Shown here: piece after piece, positions 33,178 through 41,519 of the stretch
How positions within the stretch are numbered: the first letter of the stretch is position 1
How the letters are laid out: each line of letters starts with the position of its first letter
NCBI GenBank assembly: GCA_029261835.1
Contig: JAJDAO010000016.1
Span: forward strand, 46,930 to 110,929
Source: Deltaproteobacteria bacterium
GTDB taxonomy: Bacteria > Myxococcota_A > UBA9160 > UBA4427
Length of the DNA stretch: 64,000 nt
Direction of reading: 5' to 3'
The notes under the pieces: model-generated
What the model saw: only the letters and a program-made list of their open reading frames with translations
Told to the model about the DNA's origin: nothing
Databases searched by the model: none
Translations under genes and position numbers: made by a program

Positions 33178-35265
33178 ATGGCTTTGCTGCGCAGTAGCGG
33201 TCGTGATGACCAAGGCTTGGCCTTGAACGACGGCGATACGATCGCCGTCACCGGCGGTGGTCCGTCTGGAAGCTTCTTCGCCATCCGAGTGCTGCGGGAG
33301 GCCCGGAGAGCCGGACGACACGTCAAAGTGGTCATCATCGAGAAAGGAAAGAGCATAGGACGCGACGGTATCTCGCGGCATGGGAGAGGGTGCAACCACT
33401 GTGCAGGAGGCATCTCCCCCCGGTTGAACGACGTGCTCGAACAGAGTGGGTTGGCGATCCCAGGGACCGTCATTCGGGGAGAGGTGGACACCATTTGGGT
33501 CCAGGGGCTGTGGAAGAACTTCCCATTCAAGGTTCCGGAAGACATGAGAATGTACTCGGTGTTGAGGGGGTCGTTCCCTCAGCGCGCGGGTAGTGAATTC
33601 GGGGGATTCGATGGTTTTCTGCTGAGAGAAGCCGTCAAGGAAGGCGCCGAAGTCGTTTCGGGAGAGGTTCTCGGAATCGACTACTCCGACACGGGAATGC
33701 CCCGGCTCGAGATGAACCCGGCATATGAAGCGAGCAAGACCATTGAGGCGAGCTTCGTCGCGGTCTCGACCGGGATCAACATCCAGCGTGGCTCGGATTA
33801 TGGGTCGAACCCGCTGATCTGTTGCCTGCGAAGAATCAACCCACGGTTCAGCCCTGCCAGGACCAGGAAGGCGCTGATATTCGAGCTCGAGGTTGGTCAG
33901 GACTATCTCAAGAAGCACATGAACCGGGAGATCTACTTCGTCGAGTACGGCTCGAAGGAGCTGTCACTGGAGCACATCGCCCTGGTTCCCAAAAGAGAGC
34001 TTCTTACCGTGGCGTTGATCGGCCGCTCCATTGATGAGGCCGAGTTGCCAAAGGATGCCAGGAGGATCGTGCGTGAGGTGCTCGCACTGCCACACATGAG
34101 GCGGATTCTGCCGAGTATGGAACCCGCTCCGCTAGCCTGCATCTGTGCTCCCAGAATGGCGGTGAGGGCGGCGAGGCATCCCTATGCCGACCGGGTGGCA
34201 TTGATCGGTGATGCGGTCGGCTCGAGGCTCAACAAGGATGGTCTCTACTCGGCGTATAGAACCGCCACGCAGCTCGCTGACACCGTGTTGCATCACGGCA
34301 TCGATGAGAGGAGCTTGGAGACGAGCTACGGACCGGCGGTCGAGTGGCTGGCACGAGACAACCGATATGGGGAGCTCATGTTTGGCGTCAGCAGGCTCAC
34401 TTTCCGCACGCCGGTGGTGAGTCGCATCGTCTATCAGGCCTTTGCCACCGAGTTGAAGGTTCGAGACAAGGATCGACGTCCGCTGGGGACGGTCCTCTGG
34501 AAGATGGCAAGCGGGACTTCCGATTACCGTGAGGTCCTGAAGGGCATGTCAAGTCTTCCCGTACTGCGGTCGTTCTTGGTGGGCGGGGTGCTCGTGACGT
34601 TGCGCAATACGCTGACGGAGATGTTGTTCGGGGTGAAGTGGGGTGAGTACGGCAGATACCCCACTGTGATCATGAAGGAGAAGAGGGGCGACGTGAAGCG
34701 AGCCATCGAGCAGAGGTTCGGAATCGAGATCGGCGAGTCACCCGAGTTCGAGAGGATGTACAAGATCAAGATCAGAGCATCGCCCCGGCAAGTGTTCGAC
34801 GAGCTGGGGAAGTTCGGCGACGAGCGGCGGAACTACTTGAAGCTGAGGTCACTCGAGATCAAGCGGATATCGGGTTTGCCGAACGAAGTGGGGTCGGTCA
34901 TCGAGTACAACGCCAAGCTCATCAGCATGACGCTGAGAATGCGGCTGACCAGCGTCGTCCCGGACAGGGCCTTGCTGTATGCGGTGGATGAGAAGTTCGC
35001 AGACAGGGGCAAGCTCGTATTCGATATCGAGAGGACGAAAGACGGGAACTGGGGTCTGGTGCTATACGCCGCGTTCGACTTCAAGAGGGGCAAGAGGCTG
35101 ATAGGCCGCATCTATTGGAGTCTGTTCCGGATATTCTTTCCGGCGTTCTTGCACGACATATTCTGGAACCACGCGCTCTGCCGCATCAAGGAAGACGTCG
35201 AGGACATAGCGGAAGAGGACGTGCTTCCTGCCAGGAGCGGCGCAGCGGTCTGTCGGCAAGGGTGA
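33178..35265 (+). CDS. FAD-dependent oxidoreductase fused to SRPBCC domain
   Basis: A 695-residue protein. Residues about 15–55 (TIAVTGGGPSGSFFAIRVL … VVIIEKG) form the FAD-binding Rossmann fold of the geranylgeranyl-reductase/UbiH type, with a late GD motif (VALIGDAVGSRLNKDGL). After about residue 500 a START/Bet v1-like SRPBCC domain follows (MYKIKIRASPRQVFDELGKFGDE and VGSVIEYNAKLISMT), which normally holds a hydrophobic ligand. GGGGGAGG lies 3–4 bases before ATG 33178. It directly follows the MtrB gene in the same direction. A role in lipid/quinone-like or surface substrate turnover is inferred, not shown. Confidence 0.7.
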   Translation: MALLRSSGRDDQGLALNDGDTIAVTGGGPSGSFFAIRVLREARRAGRHVKVVIIEKGKSIGRDGISRHGRGCNHCAGGISPRLNDVLEQSGLAIPGTVIRGEVDTIWVQGLWKNFPFKVPEDMRMYSVLRGSFPQRAGSEFGGFDGFLLREAVKEGAEVVSGEVLGIDYSDTGMPRLEMNPAYEASKTIEASFVAVSTGINIQRGSDYGSNPLICCLRRINPRFSPARTRKALIFELEVGQDYLKKHMNREIYFVEYGSKELSLEHIALVPKRELLTVALIGRSIDEAELPKDARRIVREVLALPHMRRILPSMEPAPLACICAPRMAVRAARHPYADRVALIGDAVGSRLNKDGLYSAYRTATQLADTVLHHGIDERSLETSYGPAVEWLARDNRYGELMFGVSRLTFRTPVVSRIVYQAFATELKVRDKDRRPLGTVLWKMASGTSDYREVLKGMSSLPVLRSFLVGGVLVTLRNTLTEMLFGVKWGEYGRYPTVIMKEKRGDVKRAIEQRFGIEIGESPEFERMYKIKIRASPRQVFDELGKFGDERRNYLKLRSLEIKRISGLPNEVGSVIEYNAKLISMTLRMRLTSVVPDRALLYAVDEKFADRGKLVFDIERTKDGNWGLVLYAAFDFKRGKRLIGRIYWSLFRIFFPAFLHDIFWNHALCRIKEDVEDIAEEDVLPARSGAAVCRQG

Positions 35266-35492
35266 GTCCGGCTCAGCCCCGCTGTCTGGACAGCCCCGAG
35301 TTGTGCATCACGGCGGTCACGCCGGACGAGGCCATGGTGCCGGCTGCCAAGGGAGCTGGCGTGCCTCCGCCTGCCCTCGGGTGCGTCCTCGCAATAAGGT
35401 TGCACTCTACTATGAATGTATGATACAAGGATATGGGGCGGCGGCAACGACTTTCGAGGTCGGTCCCAGGGGCGGTGAGAAGAGGCCAGGTT

Positions 35493-37946
35493 GTGAATCG
35501 CGAGCGCATCGGTGAGGGATTCGAGCAGTGGGGCGACCTCATGGTCCGCCATCGCTGGTGGGTCATCGGCGTCATGTTGGGCTTGGCGGTGGGTGTGGGT
35601 GCCGCGCTCCCGAGCATACAGGTCGACAACTCCGTTGAGGCCTTCCTCCACGAGGATGATCCCGACCTGATCCACTACAACGACTTTCGCGACCGATTCG
35701 GCCGCGATGACGTAACGGTGATCGCGATCCGGCCGCGCGAGATCTTCGATCTGGCATTCCTCGAGGAGCTCCGAGCGCTGCACGAAGACCTCGAGCACGA
35801 GGTGCCGTACCTCGACGACGTGACAAGCCTCGTCAACGCGCGAGCAACCTACGGTCAGGCGGACGAGCTCATCGTCGAAGACCTGATGGCTGAGTGGCCG
35901 CGCAACGAGGCCGACCTCGCTGTGCTCGAAGAGCGGGTCTTCGCCAATCCGCTCTACCTCGACACGCTGGTTTCCCGCGATGGGCGCTTCACCAGCGTCA
36001 TTCTCGAGCCCGCGGTCTACTCCCCGGTGACCCGGGAGGATGAGGCGCTGGCGGGCTTCGAAGAGAATGGAGCGGTGGAATCGAATGGCTCGGAGGAGCA
36101 GCAGTACCTGACGGATGTCGAGAGCGGCGACATGGTGAAGGCGGTGCGCCGGGTGATGCACCGCTATCGGGATGCGGATACCGAGATGGTTCTCGCGGGC
36201 ACGGCGGTCGTGGAGGAGCGCCTGGAGGACGAGATGCAGGCCGATCTCGCCCGTTTTCTGGGCCTCTCGATGCTTGTCATCGTGGCCGTGCTCTACGCCG
36301 TCTTTCGGCGTGCTTCGGGCGTGGTGCTCCCGCTTCTCACGGTCGTTCTGTCTCTCACGACCACGTTGGGCGCCATGGCGCTTCTCGGGATTTCTCTATC
36401 GCTCACCACCGAGATTCTTCCTTCTTTCCTGCTGACCATCGGTGTGTGCTACTCGGTACACATCATTGCGATCTTCTATCAGGGGCTCGATAGAGGCCTG
36501 GCTCGCGAGCAGGCCATCCGTCACGCGCTGGGCCACTCGGGACTGGCCGTCCTGATGACCGGCTTGACGACCGCCGGAGGCCTCGCCTCATTTGCCTGGG
36601 CCGAGGTTGCTCCGGTGGCTGAGCTCGGAATCGTGGGGCCCCTCGGCGTGACCCTCGCCATGATCTTCGCTCTGGTGCTATTGCCCGCATTGCTGGCGGT
36701 CGTTCCGCTACGCAGGCCGGAAGGCCGATCACGGCGGCAGAAGGGCGCGCTCCTGAGCGATGCCGTCGTCGCCTGCGGTGCCTTCTCGGCGCGACGTCCG
36801 TGGCTCGTGCTCGGCGGTGCGGCTCTCCTCCTCGTGCTGGCCGCCGCGGGCGCCTCCCGCTTGCGTTTTGCCAATGACTACTTCCTGTGGTTTCCGGACG
36901 ATGAGCCGCTCGTCCAGGCCACGGCATTGGTCGATCGCGAGTTCAAGGGTGTGGTGACGCTCGAGGCCATCATCGAGACCGGCGTGGAGAACGGTCTGCA
37001 CGATCCAAGTCTGTTGCGGAGGCTGGAGGCCATCGGAGAGGCGAACGTTTCCTTTCGGCAAGGTGAGCTCTTCATTGGCAAGACCGTTTCCCTCGCCGAT
37101 ATCCTGAAGGAGACGCATCAGGCCCTGAACGAGAATCGGGCGGAGCACTACAGCATCCCCGACGACCCCCGGCTGGTGGCGCAGGAGCTGCTCCTCTTCG
37201 AGAACGGTGGTGCGGACGATCTCGAAGAACTCGTCGATTCGCAGTTCAGCACGGCGCGCATCAGCATGAAGCTCCCGTGGACAGACTGGATGCTCTACCC
37301 GAAGTTCCTCGAGAGGATGCGCCAGCATCTAACGGCGATTCTGGGAGAGGATGTGCCATTCCATCTCACCGGCTTCTGCACCGTTATGGCTCGTGCGGCC
37401 GAGTCTTTCATCACGACGATGGCGCAGTCCTACCTGCTCGCTCTCTTGATCATTACGCCACTCATGATCGTCCTGCTGGGAAGCCTCGGCCGCGGTCTGC
37501 TCAGCATGGTGCCGAATCTGGCGCCGATCCTGCTCACCTTGGGGCTGATGGGGTGGCTCGAAGTGCCCCTCGATATGTCGACGACCCTCATCGGTGGCAT
37601 CATCATCGGTCTTGCGGTCGACGACACCATCCACTTCATGGACCGCTTCAACCGCTACTTCGAGCAGACTCGTGACGCCCAGCGTGCCGTGCGAGAGACA
37701 CTCGAGACCACCGGCACCGCGATGCTCTTCACCTCCGTGGTGCTGGCAGCGGGGTTCCTGGTATTCTGCTTCGCCTACATGCAGAACGTCGTCGTTTTCG
37801 GCTTGCTCTGCGCCTTCGCCACAGTGGCTGCATTCTTCGCGGACGTAACGCTGGCGCCGGCCCTGATGGTCTTGGCTACGAGGCGGAAACGCGAGGCGAG
37901 CGCGGAGCCCCTGCTATCGCCGGGAGGGCGGGAGCAGATAGGATAG
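35493..37946 (+). CDS. RND/MMPL-family exporter (HAE3-like)
   Basis: An 817-residue membrane transporter. Pattern: first helix (WWVIGVMLGLAVGVGAALP), a large external domain, a bundle of helices around LGLSMLVIVAVLYAVFRR and LPSFLLTIGVCYSVHIIAIF (sterol-sensing-like), then the whole unit again with SYLLALLIITPLMIVLL and IGLAVDDTIHFMDRFNRYF. The internal duplication and the D-D in the late helix are those of the proton-driven MMPL/HpnN-type lipid or hopanoid exporters. GTG 35493 has AGAGG 7 bases upstream. It follows the FAD gene by 227 bases; it may export or import a hydrophobic substrate of this locus. Confidence 0.8.
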   Translation: MNRERIGEGFEQWGDLMVRHRWWVIGVMLGLAVGVGAALPSIQVDNSVEAFLHEDDPDLIHYNDFRDRFGRDDVTVIAIRPREIFDLAFLEELRALHEDLEHEVPYLDDVTSLVNARATYGQADELIVEDLMAEWPRNEADLAVLEERVFANPLYLDTLVSRDGRFTSVILEPAVYSPVTREDEALAGFEENGAVESNGSEEQQYLTDVESGDMVKAVRRVMHRYRDADTEMVLAGTAVVEERLEDEMQADLARFLGLSMLVIVAVLYAVFRRASGVVLPLLTVVLSLTTTLGAMALLGISLSLTTEILPSFLLTIGVCYSVHIIAIFYQGLDRGLAREQAIRHALGHSGLAVLMTGLTTAGGLASFAWAEVAPVAELGIVGPLGVTLAMIFALVLLPALLAVVPLRRPEGRSRRQKGALLSDAVVACGAFSARRPWLVLGGAALLLVLAAAGASRLRFANDYFLWFPDDEPLVQATALVDREFKGVVTLEAIIETGVENGLHDPSLLRRLEAIGEANVSFRQGELFIGKTVSLADILKETHQALNENRAEHYSIPDDPRLVAQELLLFENGGADDLEELVDSQFSTARISMKLPWTDWMLYPKFLERMRQHLTAILGEDVPFHLTGFCTVMARAAESFITTMAQSYLLALLIITPLMIVLLGSLGRGLLSMVPNLAPILLTLGLMGWLEVPLDMSTTLIGGIIIGLAVDDTIHFMDRFNRYFEQTRDAQRAVRETLETTGTAMLFTSVVLAAGFLVFCFAYMQNVVVFGLLCAFATVAAFFADVTLAPALMVLATRRKREASAEPLLSPGGREQIG

Positions 37947-38050
37947 CCGCGGTGGCTCATCTCTGTGCCATCTCCGGCCGTTGACCGAGCGCCGAAGATC
38001 GAGTATTCGCGTGATGCATCCACAGCCGAGGGCAAGCGGAGGACGCCAGG

Positions 38051-38506
38051 ATGCCCAGTCCAGCAAAGTTTCGGGAGGTCGTTAATCAGCTCAGTCAGCG
38101 CTTCAATGCCTTGCAGCGCGGCGAGAAGTGCTGCTTCGGCGTGACGATGTCGCAGTGTATGACGCTCGAACTCCTGCATCAGCGAGGGCGCTGCACCGTG
38201 CGAGAGCTGGCAGAGGGTCTGGCGCTGGACACCAGCACCGTAACCCGGGTCGTGGACGTACTGGTGCGAGATGGGCTCGTCCGACGGGCCCGGGACGAGA
38301 AGCGGGATCGTCGGCGCGTCTTCGTGTCGCTCAGCGGGTCCGGCCGCCGACTGGCAAAGAAGCTGGAGGTCAGCGCCGACGAGTACTGCGCGCGGATTCT
38401 AGAGCGCATTCCGCAAGAGCGTCGCGCGGAAGTGTTCGATGCGTTGCTCCTGGTGGTGAGCGCCATCGACGAGATGCCCGAAGATCTGCCCGATTCCTGT
38501 AGCTAG
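38051..38506 (+). CDS. MarR-family regulator
   Basis: A 151-residue DNA-binding protein. Residues about 30–100 form the winged helix (MTLELLHQRGRCTVRELAEGLALDTSTVTRVVDVL and RDEKRDRRRVFVSLS). A CC pair (residues 27–28) lies just before the winged helix and might sense redox, which is unproven. It is transcribed towards the molybdoenzyme gene 30 bases downstream, so it may regulate it. Confidence 0.8.
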   Translation: MPSPAKFREVVNQLSQRFNALQRGEKCCFGVTMSQCMTLELLHQRGRCTVRELAEGLALDTSTVTRVVDVLVRDGLVRRARDEKRDRRRVFVSLSGSGRRLAKKLEVSADEYCARILERIPQERRAEVFDALLLVVSAIDEMPEDLPDSCS

Positions 38507-38535
38507 CTAGAGCAACGCTTCCGAGGGAGGTTCGC

Positions 38536-41376
38536 ATGCGGCGATTGTCTCGTAGAGAGTTTCTCGGGGCGGGCGCCGGTGCTGCGACGCTCGTTCTGGG
38601 ACTCGACCGACTGACCTGGGCACTGCCCGCGCGGGCAAAGGCTGCGGGCGGGCCGGCCCCTGGTTACCGAGACTACCGGGATGTCTATCGCCAGCGCTGG
38701 CGTTGGGATCGCGTGGTGCGCGGCACGCACACCAATGCGAACTGCGTGGCCGCCTGCGCCTGGAACCTCTACGTGCGCGATGGGATCGTGTGGCGCGAGG
38801 AGCAGGCGGCGCCCTATGCCGCGTCGAATACGAGCCTGCCAGATTGGAATCCGCGGGGCTGCCAGAAGGGTGCCTGCTATAGCGATCTGATGCTCGGACC
38901 ATCGCGGGTGACGCATCCGCTGCGCAGGGTAGAGGCTCGTGGCTCGAACAGCTGGAAGCGTATCTCGTGGGATCAGGCGCTGGACGAGATTGCTAGCAGT
39001 TTGGTCGACGTACTCGTGCGTCGCGGCGGCGAGGGCGCGGTCTGCGAGATGGGGGGGCACCTCGATTTCGGTCCGACTGCCGCGGCTGCCTGGCGGTTCT
39101 TCGGGCAGATCGGGGTTCCCATCACAGACGGTGCCGCCCTGACGGGCGACCTCCCGGTGGGGGGGACGATTACGCTGGGGCTTCCCTTTACGGACGGGAG
39201 CTCGGATGACTGGTTTCGCTCGGACTGCGTCGTGCTCTGGGCCTTCAATCCGTCGGTCACCCGTATTCCGGACGCACACTATCTACAGGAAGCGCGTTAT
39301 CGCGGTGCCCGCGTCGTCGCGATTACGCCCGACTTCAATGCAAGCGCCAGCCACGCTGATCTGTGGATATCGCCGCGACCCGGCAGCGATGCAGCACTGG
39401 CGCTGGCGGCTTGTCGAGTCGTGATTGACGAGGGTCTGTACGCAGCCGACTACCTGCGCGAGCAGACCGATCTTCCCTTCCTGGTACGCCGCGAGACACA
39501 GCGCTTCCTGCGGCATTCGGATGTCGTCGAAGGGGGGAGCGACGAACGCTTTGCGCTGTGGGACGAAGCCAGCGAAGCACTGCTCTGGGCGCCCGGCTCG
39601 GCCGGGAGCGAAGAGAAGACGCTCGCGCTTCCGGAAGGTGCGCGGCCGGCACTCGAGACGCAGCGGACCGTGCGGCTTGCTTCGGGAGAGAGCGTTTCGG
39701 TCCACACGGTCTTCTCAGCGCTGCGCGAGGGGCTGGCGCGCTTCGGTCCCGAAGAGGCGGCATCCACTACGGGTGTGGCCGCCCCGGTGATCCGAAGGTT
39801 CGCTCGTGATTTCGCGCGCGCGCCGTCGGCACTGATCCTCTCCCAATTCGGCATGTGCAAGAACTACCACTCGGACCTCATTCAGCGCTCCCAGATTCTG
39901 CTTGCATCGCTGACCGGAAAGCTCGGACGTGCGGGCAGCGGATGGCGCTCGGGGGGCTTCGTTGCGTTGGATGGGCTGGGGCTGGTGGCGATGCAGGACA
40001 AGCTCGGCATCCCCCACCTGCTGTGGACCGCGGCCCGCTCCTACTTCGACCCCAACGCCGTGAGGGGGCAGTTCGAATCGATGTTCATCCCCGCCGCACT
40101 CTTCTACGCGGTGCACGGTGGCCTCGGAGAGATTCAAGGGGCGGCGGAGCACGGAGATCCTCTGCTTCCCAAGGGATCCGCACCCTATCTGGAGGAGGCG
40201 CTGGCGAAGAAGCACTTCCCCATGAGTCCACCGCCGGGCTCCGATCCGCCGGAGATCATCTTCTCGCAGTGCGGCAACATCCTGCGGAGCAGCAAGCTGG
40301 GAGAGCGCGTCCGCGATTCGCTCTTCGCCCAGGCCAAGCTCATCGTCGACATCACGCTGCGCATGAGCGAGACCGGTCGACATGCCGATATCCTGCTTCC
40401 CGCCGCCGGCTGGTACGAGAAGATCGGCCTCAAGTACATCCCGGCGACCGTTCCCTTTGCAACGCTGGGCGATCGCGCCGTGGCGCCCCTGGGCGAGGCC
40501 ATGCCGGAGTGGAAGATCTACTCGCATCTGGCCGAGCGTGTTGCGGCGGAGGCCGAGCGGCGCGGTGTGTCCAGCGTGCAGGGCTTTCGAGGCCAGGCGT
40601 GCGAGATTGCCGAGCTCGGCGATCGCTTCAGTGATGGCGGTCGCTTTGGTGCCGACGGCGATGAGGAAGTGCTGCGCTTCATTCTGAACATCTCGCCCGC
40701 GACCAGCGGTGTCACGATCGAAGAGCTGCGAGAGCAGGGCGGTGCCCTGCGACTTCCGAGCCTCGGAGGCCAGGGCGAGAGCGCGGGCATCTACTCGGAC
40801 TACAGTCCCGAGGAGCCGGTGGCGCCGCTGCGCGACTTCGTAGAGAAGAAGCAGCCGTATCCAACCCTCACCGGTCGCCAGCAGTTCTACATCGATCATC
40901 CCTGGTTCCTCGAGCTCGGCGAGGCGCTCCCCACGCACAAGGACCCACCCGCGGCCGGCGGCGACTTTCCCTTGACCCTGACCAGTGCCCACACACGCTG
41001 GAGCATCCACGCGGTCTGGCGTGATCACGCGCTGATGTTGCGGCTGCAACGAGGCGAACCCGCGGTGCTCTTGAACGATGGCGACGCCCGCGCGCGGGGA
41101 ATCGGTGATCACGACCTGGTACACGTCTCGAACGATCTCGCGAGCTTCACGGCTCACGCGAAGGTCGCCGGGGCGATTCGGCCGGGGCAGGTGCAGCTCT
41201 ACCACGCCTGGGAGCCCTACCAGTTTCGTGGTGGCAGGAGCCACCAGGCAGTGTCACCAAGCCCCATGAAGGTGACACAGCTCGTCGGTGACTACGGGCA
41301 GCTCCACTGGGGCTTCGCGCGCTACGAGCCCAACCAGGTCAACCGCGACACGCGCGTCGAGGTCGCGCGGGCGTGA
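38536..41376 (+). CDS. TAT-exported molybdopterin oxidoreductase, NarG/type-II DMSO reductase family
   Basis: A 946-residue catalytic subunit. A twin-arginine signal (SRREFLGAG) begins the protein. H65, C70, C74 and C109 fit the [4Fe-4S] (FS0) site; GDLP (D205) sits where NarG-type enzymes have the Asp ligand to molybdenum; NPSVTRIPDAHYL matches the family. The rest covers the bis-MGD domains to a QLVGDYGQLHWGFARY terminus. This group includes nitrate, (per)chlorate, ethylbenzene and C25-steroid dehydrogenases. The beta (4x[4Fe-4S]) and heme-b gamma genes that normally accompany it do not occur in the window. ATG 38536 has GAGG about 7 bases upstream. Substrate not predictable. Confidence 0.85.
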   Translation: MRRLSRREFLGAGAGAATLVLGLDRLTWALPARAKAAGGPAPGYRDYRDVYRQRWRWDRVVRGTHTNANCVAACAWNLYVRDGIVWREEQAAPYAASNTSLPDWNPRGCQKGACYSDLMLGPSRVTHPLRRVEARGSNSWKRISWDQALDEIASSLVDVLVRRGGEGAVCEMGGHLDFGPTAAAAWRFFGQIGVPITDGAALTGDLPVGGTITLGLPFTDGSSDDWFRSDCVVLWAFNPSVTRIPDAHYLQEARYRGARVVAITPDFNASASHADLWISPRPGSDAALALAACRVVIDEGLYAADYLREQTDLPFLVRRETQRFLRHSDVVEGGSDERFALWDEASEALLWAPGSAGSEEKTLALPEGARPALETQRTVRLASGESVSVHTVFSALREGLARFGPEEAASTTGVAAPVIRRFARDFARAPSALILSQFGMCKNYHSDLIQRSQILLASLTGKLGRAGSGWRSGGFVALDGLGLVAMQDKLGIPHLLWTAARSYFDPNAVRGQFESMFIPAALFYAVHGGLGEIQGAAEHGDPLLPKGSAPYLEEALAKKHFPMSPPPGSDPPEIIFSQCGNILRSSKLGERVRDSLFAQAKLIVDITLRMSETGRHADILLPAAGWYEKIGLKYIPATVPFATLGDRAVAPLGEAMPEWKIYSHLAERVAAEAERRGVSSVQGFRGQACEIAELGDRFSDGGRFGADGDEEVLRFILNISPATSGVTIEELREQGGALRLPSLGGQGESAGIYSDYSPEEPVAPLRDFVEKKQPYPTLTGRQQFYIDHPWFLELGEALPTHKDPPAAGGDFPLTLTSAHTRWSIHAVWRDHALMLRLQRGEPAVLLNDGDARARGIGDHDLVHVSNDLASFTAHAKVAGAIRPGQVQLYHAWEPYQFRGGRSHQAVSPSPMKVTQLVGDYGQLHWGFARYEPNQVNRDTRVEVARA

Positions 41377-41519
41377 CGAGTTCGTCAGCCATCCACGCGA
41401 ATCGGAGACTCGTCGGGGGGAACCCGCGCTCTCGGTTGCAGCGTTGAGGCGGTGACGCGTGCCTCCAGCACGATTCGCGAAGACTGGCTCGCAGATGTGC
41501 GGACAAGGACGCGAGAATG

